Shown: in pieces, positions 17,226-25,641 of the stretch
Layout of the letters: every line of letters begins with the position of its first letter
How positions within the stretch are numbered: position 1 is the first letter of the stretch
From: Candidatus Sulfotelmatobacter sp.
Lineage (GTDB): Bacteria; Acidobacteriota; Terriglobia; Terriglobales; Acidobacteriaceae
DNA: 64,000 nt
Direction of reading: 5' to 3'
NCBI GenBank assembly: GCA_025462865.1
Contig: JAOAPI010000113.1
Span: 1-64,000, forward strand
Made by a program: the position numbers and the translations under genes
Notes under the pieces: model-generated
Databases searched by the model: none
What the model was told of the DNA's origin: nothing
The model's input: only the letters and a program-made list of their open reading frames with translations

Positions 17226-18527
17226 TTGACGACTCAACCCAAATCCTCCGCGCTGCAGAAAGCCAGTCTGTTCTATCTCGTCTTCGTGATGTTTTCCTAC
17301 ACCACCGGCGGACCCTTCGGCCTGGAAGACATGGTCACTACTTCGGGGCCGGGGATGACGCTGATCTACCTGCTGGTACTGCCGTTTTTCTGGTGCATTC
17401 CAGTCTCGCTGGTGTCGGCGGAGCTGACCACCGCCATGCCTGTGGAAGGTGGCTTCTACCGCTGGACCCGCGCTGCCTTCGGCGACTTCTGGGGATTTCT
17501 TGCCGGCTGGTGGAACTGGTCAGCGTCATTCCTCCTTGGCGGAGCCTACGCCGTACTCTTTACCGATTATCTGGTGTATTACTTCCCCGGAATCACAGGA
17601 TGGAAACATTATCTGGTTTCGGTCGGGCTGATTGCTGTAATCACGTGGATCAACGTTCGCGGCATACAGATGGTGGGGAAGATTGCGACCGCCCTCGAAA
17701 TCTTCATCTTCGTGCCCGTGATCACCATGGTCGTGATCGCCTTCGTGCACTGGCATCACAATCCGTTTGCACCGCTCATTCCGCCGCACCAGCCAACCTT
17801 TAAGATCTTCGGCGTAGGACTTGCTCTAGGCTTGTGGCTTTATTCCGGATACGAACAGCTATCCACCGTGGCCGAAGAAGTGGAGAATCCGCAACGGGCT
17901 TATCCGCGGGCGTTAGCGATGGTTGTGCCGCTGTCGATTGCGGCCTACTTTCTGCCCACACTTGCGGGACTGGCATCGGCGGGCAACTGGGAAAGCTGGC
18001 ATACAGGATTTTTCTCGGAAGCGGCGAACATGATTGGCGGGTCGTGGCTCGGCACATGGATGACTTTGGCGGCAATGCTCGGGAACGTGGCCCTGCTTAA
18101 CAGCACGGTCCTCACTACAACCCGGATGCCATTCGCCATGGCCGAAGATGGATACTTGCCCGCCGCGCTCACCCGCAAACATTCGCGATATGGCACGCCG
18201 TGGCTGGCCATTATTGTGTCGGCGATTATCTACGGCCTGCTGGCCTGGCAGAGTCTTGGCCAACTCATCTCGGTTTACATCTGGTTGCGCTCGGCTACGA
18301 CGGTACTTACGGTGCTGTCAGCGTGGAAGCTGCGCCGCACGCGGCCGGAAATGCCGCGCGCCTTTGCGATTCCCGGCGGGACGATGGGATTGCTCTATGT
18401 AGTAGCTGCGCCTGTGGTGATGGCGCTTGTAGCGCTGCTCGGGAGCGACAGATTTGCTTTGATTGGCGGCGCGATTGCGATGGTGCTGGGACCGATGGTC
18501 TATGGGATTATTGCATTTAGCCGCTGA
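17226..18527 (+). CDS. APC-family amino acid/polyamine permease
   Basis: About 433 residues with 12 hydrophobic segments. The APC signature region SYTTGGPFGLEDMV in helix 1 carries the unwound GG motif for binding the substrate amino group. The conserved YSGYEQLSTVAEEVENPQR in helix 6 marks the PuuP/amino acid-polyamine branch. It probably imports an amino acid or polyamine by proton symport. The start TTG at 17226 is favoured over ATG at 17145, because the latter lies in an inverted repeat and would add 27 unlikely residues. The FAD oxidoreductases 1-4 kb downstream could degrade its substrate (inference). Confidence 0.88.
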   Translation: MTTQPKSSALQKASLFYLVFVMFSYTTGGPFGLEDMVTTSGPGMTLIYLLVLPFFWCIPVSLVSAELTTAMPVEGGFYRWTRAAFGDFWGFLAGWWNWSASFLLGGAYAVLFTDYLVYYFPGITGWKHYLVSVGLIAVITWINVRGIQMVGKIATALEIFIFVPVITMVVIAFVHWHHNPFAPLIPPHQPTFKIFGVGLALGLWLYSGYEQLSTVAEEVENPQRAYPRALAMVVPLSIAAYFLPTLAGLASAGNWESWHTGFFSEAANMIGGSWLGTWMTLAAMLGNVALLNSTVLTTTRMPFAMAEDGYLPAALTRKHSRYGTPWLAIIVSAIIYGLLAWQSLGQLISVYIWLRSATTVLTVLSAWKLRRTRPEMPRAFAIPGGTMGLLYVVAAPVVMALVALLGSDRFALIGGAIAMVLGPMVYGIIAFSR

Positions 18528-18529
18528 TA

Positions 18530-18551
18530 ATATACAATAATATATGTATAT
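18530..18551. promoter_or_regulatory. VapBC operator/promoter palindrome
   Basis: ATATACA (18530-18536) and TGTATAT (18545-18551) form an inverted repeat with an 8-base spacer, in an AT-rich island immediately before the antitoxin RBS. Position and symmetry fit autoregulation by a VapB/VapC complex, the normal mode for such modules. TATAAT-like words inside it could be the -10. Confidence 0.6.
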
Positions 18552-18564
18552 CCAAGGGAGAGCT

Positions 18565-18795
18565 ATGCACGTTTCGAAATGGGGAAACAGCCTGGCCATT
18601 CGCCTGCCCGTCGCGGTGGTCGAGGCGCTTGAACTGAAAGAGGGCGACGATATAGAGATTCGGGTCGCTGATAAGCGCACCTTCGACGTAAGCCGTGACA
18701 CGGCCCGCCAGCAAGCGCTCGCTCGCCTGCGGAAGTTGAGCCGTCCCTTGCCGGCTGGGTTTGTCTTCGACCGCGAAGAAGCGCATGAGCGATAG
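18565..18795 (+). CDS. vapB: AbrB/MazE-type antitoxin (VapB)
   Basis: A 76-residue antitoxin with a swapped-hairpin AbrB DNA-binding fold (HVSKWGNSLAIRLPVAVVEA, then LKEGDDIEIRV) and a C-terminal toxin-binding tail. It should neutralise the PIN toxin encoded next and repress the operon. GGGAG lies just before ATG 18565, preferred over the ATG at 18544, which lies in the operator. It overlaps the toxin gene by 11 bases. Confidence 0.88.
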   Translation: MHVSKWGNSLAIRLPVAVVEALELKEGDDIEIRVADKRTFDVSRDTARQQALARLRKLSRPLPAGFVFDREEAHER

Positions 18796-19201
18796 GGTGT
18801 TCTTTGACTCGAACGTCCTGATCTACGCGATGGTGAGCGGGGACTCCCGCAGGGAGCGGGCCCAGCAGTTAGTAGAGCAAGGCGGAACAATCAGCGTTCA
18901 AGTTCTAAACGAATTCGTTTCGGTCGCGCGCCGTAAGATGCGCATGCCGTGGGAGGACGTGATCGACGCGATGGATGCGATTCGAGTCTTGTTCCCGGCG
19001 CCGGTTCCAATCGCGCTGGATACGCACGAAGCGGCATTGAAGATTGCGCAGCAGTACGGGTTCGGTATCTATGATGCTCTGATCCTTGCGGCGGCCCTTG
19101 CGGCGGAGTGTTCCACACTCTATTCGGAAGACCTGCAGGACGGGCAGGTAATTGATGGAGGGTTGACGATTCGGAACCCATTCAGGTCTGACGGTTCTTG
19201 A
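18785..19201 (+). CDS. vapC: PIN-domain toxin ribonuclease (VapC)
   Basis: A 138-residue PIN nuclease with the acidic quartet D8 (FFDSNVLIY), E43 (VLNEF), D97 (GFGIYDALI) and D116 (YSEDL), so catalysis looks intact. The usual targets of this family are tRNA or rRNA; this one is unknown. The ATG at 18785 overlaps the antitoxin stop, giving translational coupling. The 3' end overlaps the convergent gene by 20 bases. Confidence 0.9.
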   Translation: MSDRVFFDSNVLIYAMVSGDSRRERAQQLVEQGGTISVQVLNEFVSVARRKMRMPWEDVIDAMDAIRVLFPAPVPIALDTHEAALKIAQQYGFGIYDALILAAALAAECSTLYSEDLQDGQVIDGGLTIRNPFRSDGS

Positions 19202-19511
19202 GTTCAGTTTTTTTTCGAATTTCTGTCCAGTACTCTTCCCGCACATCGTCATCGATCTCAACTGGAATGTTGCTGACGTAGAGACGATCCTTACCATCAC
19301 GATGCGGTCCAGAGATCCAATATTCGTCGTGCGTTTCCGCATCGAAATAATTTGCCTTGAAACCTCGGGTTCTTAGAAACGTCTTTCCTTTGTAATAAAT
19401 AGATAAGCCAGTCTTGGAAAAGGTCACTCGACCGATTCGTGCGGGCCCATTCAAACCATCTGCCTTGGACTCCATATACATAATGCGCGGCGTTTTGGAG
19501 GATTTAGCCAT
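19182..19511 (-). CDS. conserved small hypothetical protein
   Basis: A 109-residue soluble protein, beta-rich, with GPARIGRVTFSKTGLSIYYK, FKANYFDAETHDEYWISG and DDVREEYWTEIR. I recall near-identical motifs in small proteins scattered over many bacteria, whose function is not established and which are sometimes misnamed after DXP synthase. No catalytic motif is visible. It overlaps the convergent vapC end by 20 bases, so transcription of one may affect the other. Confidence 0.75.
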   Translation of the reverse strand: MAKSSKTPRIMYMESKADGLNGPARIGRVTFSKTGLSIYYKGKTFLRTRGFKANYFDAETHDEYWISGPHRDGKDRLYVSNIPVEIDDDVREEYWTEIRKKTELKNRQT

Positions 19512-19533
19512 TGGAGCCTCGCTCGAGACTGAG

Positions 19534-20829
19534 CTAGCTCACCCAGTCCAGAAACTTGTACCACATCCCCGCGAACGGCAGAAACCACGGCTTCCCGTCG
19601 TACAACCCTAGCGGCGCTCCGGGGAATGGGATGCCTATGAAGGGATTCTCGGGCTTATCGCCTGACATTAGTTCTGCGATCTTCTGGCCCTGATACGTGG
19701 CCATGGCGACGCCGTGTCCGGCATAGCCGACAGCGTAATACATGCCGTCGATCTGGCCCGCGTGCGGCATGATGTCGAAGGCGAAGTCGAGCGTTCCGCC
19801 CCAGACGTAATCAATTTTGGCGTCGCGCAGTTGGGGATAGACATCGATCATGCCGTGGCGCAGGATTTCGGCGCTCTTGCGTATCGTCCGATCGGTCTCG
19901 GGGAAAAACGCGGCGCGTCCGCCGAACAAAATGCGGCGGTCGGGCGTAAGCCGATAGTAGTAGAGATAATTCTTCGAGTCGTAGATCATGCGATTCCGCG
20001 GGCTCAGTTCATGCGCCAGCGTTTCGGGCAGGATTTCCGTCGTGATGATGAAGGAGCCGATCGGAATCAGTTTTTTCTGCAGAGCGGGGGTTGTCTTAGA
20101 AGTGTAGCCGCTGGTTCCGACGAAGACTTCCCGCGCCCAAAGCGCGCCTCGCGAGGTCGTGATCTTCCACCCCGCTTCGCGCTGGCTTGATTCACGCTGC
20201 AGGCCTTGTACTCGCGTGTGCTCGAAGACTTCCGCTCCTGCCCTCATTGCGGCTCGGCCAAGTCCGGCGACGTAGCGCGCAGGATTCAACCCCGCGCTGA
20301 CTTCGTCCACCATGCCGCCGTAGTAAATGTTCGATCCGATTTCAGCGTGCAACTCGTTTCTCTGCACGACACGTATCCCATGATTGAACTCCCGCGCAAT
20401 TACGTCCGCTTGCCGCGCGTAATCGTCGAAATGCTTTTGCTTGCACGCGACCTCAAGATGGCCGCAGCGGGAGAAGTCGCAGTCAATAGCTTCTTCCCGG
20501 ACAATCTGCTCGACGCAGTCGATAGTTGCGAGCGATGCGGCGTACATGCGCTGGGTCAGTTCGCGCCCGTACATCGAGATCAACTGGTTCACGCCGAGCT
20601 TCATTCCGGTCAGGACCATGCCGCCGTTGCGGGAACTGGCTCCCCAACCGACGGTTTCCGCTTCGAGCACGGCGACTTTCGCGCCGCCTTTGGCGAGAGT
20701 GCGGGCAGCAGAGAGTCCGGTGTAGCCTGCGCCAATGACGGCCACGTCCACACGATCCGGCAGGAGACGGGACTCTACTTTGGGCAATTCAGTTGTTGTG
20801 AGCCAGTAGTTGTGTTCTTGCAGGGCCAT
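19534..20829 (-). CDS. FAD-dependent amine/amino-acid oxidoreductase (DAO, PuuB-like)
   Basis: A 431-residue D-amino-acid-oxidase-family flavoenzyme. The dinucleotide-binding VAVIGAGYTGLSAA is at 29-42, followed by the FAD contact SSRNGGMVLTG. The C-terminal VGYAGHGVAMATYQGQKIAEL closes the FAD site. Overall pattern is closest to gamma-glutamylputrescine oxidase or similar PuuB/DadA proteins, which oxidise secondary or primary amines. GGAAACC precedes the ATG. It is downstream of a second DAO enzyme on the same strand with a 60-base gap, and a PuuP-like permease is nearby, so an amine-use cluster is plausible. Confidence 0.88.
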   Translation of the reverse strand: MALQEHNYWLTTTELPKVESRLLPDRVDVAVIGAGYTGLSAARTLAKGGAKVAVLEAETVGWGASSRNGGMVLTGMKLGVNQLISMYGRELTQRMYAASLATIDCVEQIVREEAIDCDFSRCGHLEVACKQKHFDDYARQADVIAREFNHGIRVVQRNELHAEIGSNIYYGGMVDEVSAGLNPARYVAGLGRAAMRAGAEVFEHTRVQGLQRESSQREAGWKITTSRGALWAREVFVGTSGYTSKTTPALQKKLIPIGSFIITTEILPETLAHELSPRNRMIYDSKNYLYYYRLTPDRRILFGGRAAFFPETDRTIRKSAEILRHGMIDVYPQLRDAKIDYVWGGTLDFAFDIMPHAGQIDGMYYAVGYAGHGVAMATYQGQKIAELMSGDKPENPFIGIPFPGAPLGLYDGKPWFLPFAGMWYKFLDWVS

Positions 20830-20889
20830 GGTTTCCTTTAATGAATTGTTACGGTGCGGCTGAACCGCCCCCTTTAAAGCAACAGCCAG

Positions 20890-22047
20890 CTACAACACAG
20901 CAGTCTCATGGATCAGACGATCTTCGGCGAATCGTGAAAGGCTGAGTAGCGACGCATCGATCAGATCCGTCTTGCCCATGAGAATCAGATCGCTAAGAAT
21001 TTTTCCCGTTGCCGGTGCGTGCATCACGCCATGTCCGCTAAAGCCGTTGGCGAGGAAAAAGCCGGGAACTTCCGGCGCCTCGCCCAGGATGGGGTGATGG
21101 TCCGGCGTCATTTCATAGAGGCCGGCCCAGGCCCGCTTCGGATTCACGGGAAGATTCGCGAAGCAGGGTACACGATCGGCTGCGCGAATCAGGATTTTCT
21201 CAACAAAGGCTGCATCGAAATCCATTTTGAAGCCGGGAGTTTCCTCGGGATCGTTCCATGCCAGCAGAAAACCGCGAGCCTCGGGACGAAAGTGAAATCC
21301 AGTGGACATGTCAATGATCATGGGCGCGGTGTGAGGAAATTCGTCAAAGGGCTCGCTCGGAACCAGCATGCGGCGTAGGGGTTCGACCGGTAACTCCACG
21401 CCGGCGAGCGCAGCCACGCCAGCGGCCCAGGCACCGGCGCAGTTTATTACTTTGCGAGTGGCTACAGGGCCGCGGGTGGTTTCAACCAACGAAATCCCCG
21501 TTGCATCTCGCTTAAGTGAGGTCACCGCGGTGTTCTTCCACAGTGCGGCGCCATGGTCTGCGGCCCAGGCCATGAATCCGTTCATTGCGCTGTAGGGGTC
21601 GACGAAGCCATCGCTGGAGCAGAAACTTCCGCCGATTATGTCGTCCGCGCGCAACTGTGGAAACATGCCGCGAATGTCCTCACCTGTCATGAGTTGGACG
21701 TTCTTCAAACCCATCTTCACTTGCAGCGCGTAATTTGTGCGCAGATAGGCCATCTGCTGGTCCGTGCCGGCGCAAAATAGATAGCCTTGCGGCCGGTAGT
21801 CGCAGGGATGGCCAAGTCGATCCTCAAAGCTGGCGTAGAAAGGAATCGAATAAAGCGACATCTGAATGCTAACGGGAGTAGAAAATTGGGCTCGCACCCC
21901 GCCCATGCTCTTCCCGGTAGATCCCTTGCCTTGGGCCGATTCTCGCTCGACGAGCAGCACGTCGCGGCACCCGTTCTCCGTCAGGTGGTAGGCGATGCTG
22001 GAGCCGACGATCCCGGCTCCGATGATGACCACATCCGCAGTGTGCAT
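20890..22047 (-). CDS. FAD-dependent oxidoreductase (SoxB/GlyOx-like DAO family)
   Basis: A 385-residue flavoenzyme of the sarcosine oxidase beta/glycine oxidase group. VVIIGAGIVGSSIAYHL at 6-22 binds FAD. GSTGKSMGGVRAQFS is the conserved segment near the flavin, and LANGFSGHGVMHAPATGK is the C-terminal FAD motif. It should demethylate or oxidise an N-methyl amino acid or amine. ATG 22047 starts the protein right before the FAD fold; a TTG nine codons upstream is less likely. First gene of a probable two-gene transcript with 19534-20829. Confidence 0.87.
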   Translation of the reverse strand: MHTADVVIIGAGIVGSSIAYHLTENGCRDVLLVERESAQGKGSTGKSMGGVRAQFSTPVSIQMSLYSIPFYASFEDRLGHPCDYRPQGYLFCAGTDQQMAYLRTNYALQVKMGLKNVQLMTGEDIRGMFPQLRADDIIGGSFCSSDGFVDPYSAMNGFMAWAADHGAALWKNTAVTSLKRDATGISLVETTRGPVATRKVINCAGAWAAGVAALAGVELPVEPLRRMLVPSEPFDEFPHTAPMIIDMSTGFHFRPEARGFLLAWNDPEETPGFKMDFDAAFVEKILIRAADRVPCFANLPVNPKRAWAGLYEMTPDHHPILGEAPEVPGFFLANGFSGHGVMHAPATGKILSDLILMGKTDLIDASLLSLSRFAEDRLIHETAVL

Positions 22048-22255
22048 ATAAGGGAACAGCCCGGGAACGACCAAGCATTCTAGCGCACTCGATGATCAGA
22101 ACCGCTGCTGCTCGCGACTTCGCAGGACAGTCTTTTGGGCTCGCGCAATTCCGAAGGGACATGTACCGCGGATGAACTCGGCCATTCTTTGTTTGGAACC
22201 GCATTCCACCTCGGTAACTTGCTGCGGTTACTGGGGCTGCCTAGTCTGGAATAGC

Positions 22256-24109
22256 ATGGTGCCCTTGCGCTGCCTCTTATTTTCGTCGAACGCGGAGACG
22301 ATCCAGCCGATTTGGCAGGTGCTTACCGATCTGGGGATCGAGGGCGAGCACTGCCACAGCGCTGTGGATGCGGTAGAGAAGGTAACAACCCAATCGTTCC
22401 AACTCGTGATCACGGACTGGGACGATCAGCCCGAAGCGGCATTTCTGCTTAAGACGACGCGGGATTTGAAGGCGGCCCAACGCCCCTTGACACTGGCCAT
22501 TGTCAGTGATGATGCCAGGCTGCCGGAGGCACTGCAGGCAGGAGCTAATTCAATCCTGCTGAAACCGATTCGAGCCGAACAAGTACGAGACACGATGGGC
22601 ACTGCGTGCGAACTTCTTCGATCAAAAATACCAGCCGCAATGCCCCCCTCTGCATCTTCGAAACCCGCCACGATGGCTGCTGCAGCATCGGCCGGTTCGT
22701 TTTCACTACCTGGCTCTGTGCTGAAGGCGCTTCAGAAGATTCGACCGCCTGCTCCAGCAGCAAGCTTCGATACGGAATCAACATCGGTTGAATCGTCTTC
22801 ACCGGATCCCAATATTGGGGGGGAAGCCCCCTCCGCCCCATCGTCAAAACCGCCGGAGGTACTTACTGGCTGGGCAATGTTACAAGCCCGATTAACGAGA
22901 TCAGTATCGCCCGGGCCAAGATCAGCAGCGCCGGGAGCTCCCAGGACCGCCGGAAAAAGCGAATTGCTAGCTTACGGCGACCCCTCTTATGGGACCCGGG
23001 CTGAAGCCTCGCCAGCTCCCGAAAAGGTCCCTGCGAAGAAGGATTCAGGACGGGAGACCGAACCAGAGGCCGCTTTGTTCGCCTATTTGTCGGGGAAGCC
23101 AGGACAGCAACCGGAATCCGCAAGCAAGTCGCCGAGACTGGGCAAAGTTTTAATGGTCTCCGCTTTAGTGGCCGCTTCCTTAGGTTTGGCAGCAGTTCCA
23201 AGGACTCGCCAAAGTTTGCAGACGGTCTATCAAAAAGGCGTACGCGCGGGAAGTCGCTTGCTGAACCCACCACCCGCCGCACTGCCGGAGGCCGTGGCAC
23301 TTCATGACAGTTTCGGCCAGTCCGGGGACGAATACAAACTACCGGTGGCTGTAAATATCCCGGACGCGACAACCGATCCCTCGCAGATTCGCGTGCTTCC
23401 GATGATTGACCCGACAGCGAAGCCGCAGAAGAATCTGGACGCCAATACCGGGCAGGAGCAAACACCTTCGGAGAACATTGCACCAGGACCAGCTCAGTCC
23501 GTGCCCAGCCAAACTAATGCGGAGCCTTCTGGGGAGAACGACCCGAAGGTTGCGACGCCAACGAGCGTGGGAAATGTGCCGGCTAATGGAACGGAGGCGC
23601 CTGCTAGCGCAACGCCCACGCGGACCCAACCGGCGCCGGTTGCGCCAGCGCTCCAGCCACAACCTATGGTTCAGCAAGCGGCAGCCCATTTCGTTGCGTC
23701 ACGACCGAATTCCGCAAGCGTTAGCGCTGCGATACCGTCAAGTCTGAGATCGCAAATTGCTTCCACGATTCCGCAGAATAGCGGGTCTAAACCGGTTGAG
23801 GCAGCTATGTCCTCGATTGAGCCCATAAATCTGCCGGAGCCCGTGGCTCGAGAGTTTCTCATTCAACCCGTTGATCCCGTGTACCCCGCAAGCGCAAGAG
23901 CGAGCGGGCTACGGGGATCTGTAAGTTTGCAGGTCCTGATTGGGCGCGATGGCTCGGTTCAGGATGCAAAGTTCCTCCAGGGGTCGCTGGTATTTGCCCG
24001 CGCCGCCATTGATGCTGTGAAGCAATGGCGCTTTAAGCCGTATTCGTTCAATGGACGTCCTGTGTCGGTACAGAGCGTGATGACCCTGAACTTTAAACCG
24101 CCCGTGTGA
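22256..24109 (+). CDS. REC-TM-TonB fusion protein
   Basis: A protein of about 617 residues that joins a CheY-like receiver (1-118; D54 in VITDWDD and K103 in ILLKPI present, but the paired N-terminal acidic residues are not) to a long Pro/Ala-rich linker. One membrane helix (about 297-314), another Pro-rich periplasmic span and a C-terminal TonB domain (about 530-617; PVYPASARASGLRGSVSLQV, VKQWRFKPY) follow. The TonB end should contact outer-membrane proteins. The receiver would lie in the cytoplasm. ExbB/ExbD are not in the window. Starts at 22172 and 22256 are both possible; neither has a clear RBS. Confidence 0.82.
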   Translation: MVPLRCLLFSSNAETIQPIWQVLTDLGIEGEHCHSAVDAVEKVTTQSFQLVITDWDDQPEAAFLLKTTRDLKAAQRPLTLAIVSDDARLPEALQAGANSILLKPIRAEQVRDTMGTACELLRSKIPAAMPPSASSKPATMAAAASAGSFSLPGSVLKALQKIRPPAPAASFDTESTSVESSSPDPNIGGEAPSAPSSKPPEVLTGWAMLQARLTRSVSPGPRSAAPGAPRTAGKSELLAYGDPSYGTRAEASPAPEKVPAKKDSGRETEPEAALFAYLSGKPGQQPESASKSPRLGKVLMVSALVAASLGLAAVPRTRQSLQTVYQKGVRAGSRLLNPPPAALPEAVALHDSFGQSGDEYKLPVAVNIPDATTDPSQIRVLPMIDPTAKPQKNLDANTGQEQTPSENIAPGPAQSVPSQTNAEPSGENDPKVATPTSVGNVPANGTEAPASATPTRTQPAPVAPALQPQPMVQQAAAHFVASRPNSASVSAAIPSSLRSQIASTIPQNSGSKPVEAAMSSIEPINLPEPVAREFLIQPVDPVYPASARASGLRGSVSLQVLIGRDGSVQDAKFLQGSLVFARAAIDAVKQWRFKPYSFNGRPVSVQSVMTLNFKPPV

Positions 24110-24275
24110 CCGCTTCGTTGGAAACGGAAACCAGCCTGCTATATCCAATAACCCGTGAGATTCCAACAAGGTTACCGGAAAGGGACTCGAAAAGAGCAGC
24201 CGGAACACTAAAACCAGCATCTACAGATATAATGAGGTAAGTCCGGAAGTCATTCCTTTCCAGAAGAAGAATCTG

Positions 24276-25490
24276 ATGTCCATGAAAACTAAAGCTGCGA
24301 TCCTGGTTTCGTCTTTTGCGATGTTGCTGTTTGTGGTAGTCGGCTCGTTTGGGGGCGTGCATGCCTCTTCGAACGACGGTTCCTACCGGCAGATGCAGGT
24401 CTATAGCGAAGTACTGTCCCGCGTGCAGAGCGAGTACGTAGAAGATCCGAACATTCCTAAAGTGACTGACGGGGCTTTGCACGGATTGGTCGAATCCCTG
24501 GATGCGAACTCCAGCTACCTGACTGCGGCGGCTTACAAGGCTTATAAGGCCCACAAGTCAGAAGCCAAGGGACAGATTGGGGCTACGGTCTCCAAGCGCT
24601 TTGGCTATGCGGATGTGGTTTCCGTGTTACCCGGATCGCCCGCGGAGAAGGCTGGGATCGAAGCAACGGACATCTTTGAATCGATCGAAGGACAAAGCAC
24701 TCGGGATATGTCTCTGCCAGAGATTCGCGGCGCACTCTCCGGAACGCCCGGCTCGACCGTGAATGTTTCTGTGGTGCGGGCACGCAGGGCCGAGCCGCAA
24801 AAAATGACAATCACGCGGGACGTTATCAGCGTTCCTCCGGTTTCTGACAAGATGTTGGAGAGTGGCATCGGGTACGTAAAGGTGGACGCCCTCACCAAGG
24901 GCAAGGCGCAGGAAATTGCCGGCAAAATCAAATCGCTGGAGAAATCTGGAGCCAAGAAACTGGTCCTGGATTTGCGTAACACTTCTGACGGCGAGGAGAG
25001 CGAAGGCGTTGCCACCGCAAATCTATTCCTGAATCACGGCACGATTACTTATTTACAAGGACAAAAATTCCCGCGCGAGGCGTTTAATGCGGATCCGGCG
25101 AAAGCAGTGACATCGCTTCCGGTTGCCGTACTGGTCAATAAGGGAACTGCAGGGGCAGCTGAGATTGTGGCGGCGGCAATCCTGGAGAATGCTCGAGGCG
25201 ACGTAGTAGGTGACAAGACTTTCGGCGACGGTTCTGTGCAGAAGACGATAGATTTGCCGGACGGCGGGGCACTCATCCTCTCTGTGGCAAAATATTATTC
25301 GCCCAGCGGGAAGGCGATTCAGGAAACCGCAGTTACTCCCAATGTTCTGGTTGCGGACGAAACTGAAAATGCGATCTCCGATGATGAGGGACAGGAGCCG
25401 GCTCCCGCTGAACCTGAGGCCAAACCTAAGAGCACGCAGGATGACCAGTTACACAAGGCGGTCGAGGTGCTGAAAAGCAGGGCCAGCTAA
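24276..25490 (+). CDS. S41/CtpA-family protein with missing catalytic dyad
   Basis: A 404-residue exported protein with the full CtpA layout: signal anchor (about 7-28), helical N-terminal domain, PDZ (about 98-182; VVSVLPGSPAEKAGI), protease core (190-345) and an acidic Glu/Pro-rich tail. In active members the nucleophile is the middle Ser of SASASEI and the general base is Lys in FGKG. Here the aligned segments are TAGAAEI (Gly293) and FGDG (Asp318), both read directly from the bases (codons GGG 25152-25154 and GAC 25227-25229). It is therefore probably a scaffold or substrate-binding pseudoprotease. PBP1A and a PASTA protein follow on the same strand. Confidence 0.88.
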   Translation: MSMKTKAAILVSSFAMLLFVVVGSFGGVHASSNDGSYRQMQVYSEVLSRVQSEYVEDPNIPKVTDGALHGLVESLDANSSYLTAAAYKAYKAHKSEAKGQIGATVSKRFGYADVVSVLPGSPAEKAGIEATDIFESIEGQSTRDMSLPEIRGALSGTPGSTVNVSVVRARRAEPQKMTITRDVISVPPVSDKMLESGIGYVKVDALTKGKAQEIAGKIKSLEKSGAKKLVLDLRNTSDGEESEGVATANLFLNHGTITYLQGQKFPREAFNADPAKAVTSLPVAVLVNKGTAGAAEIVAAAILENARGDVVGDKTFGDGSVQKTIDLPDGGALILSVAKYYSPSGKAIQETAVTPNVLVADETENAISDDEGQEPAPAEPEAKPKSTQDDQLHKAVEVLKSRAS

Positions 25491-25512
25491 TCGAAGTTCA
25501 CAATTTCGATCT

Positions 25513-25544
25513 AATCGTGCACCCTGCGGTGCGCGATTTTTTTT
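25513..25544 (+). terminator. intrinsic terminator
   Basis: AATCG and GCACC (25513-25523, one T unpaired) pair with GGTGC and CGATT (25528-25538) across CTGC, followed by TTTTTT. It ends the S41-family gene transcript and insulates the PBP1A gene. Confidence 0.9.
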
Positions 25545-25641
25545 GCCTTCCTCAATACGCTTGCCGACGACGGCTACCGGTGTTGCGAACTTGCGACTAC
25601 CGGGCTCCGTTGACCCCCTGCTATTCTGAACCCATCTCGTC

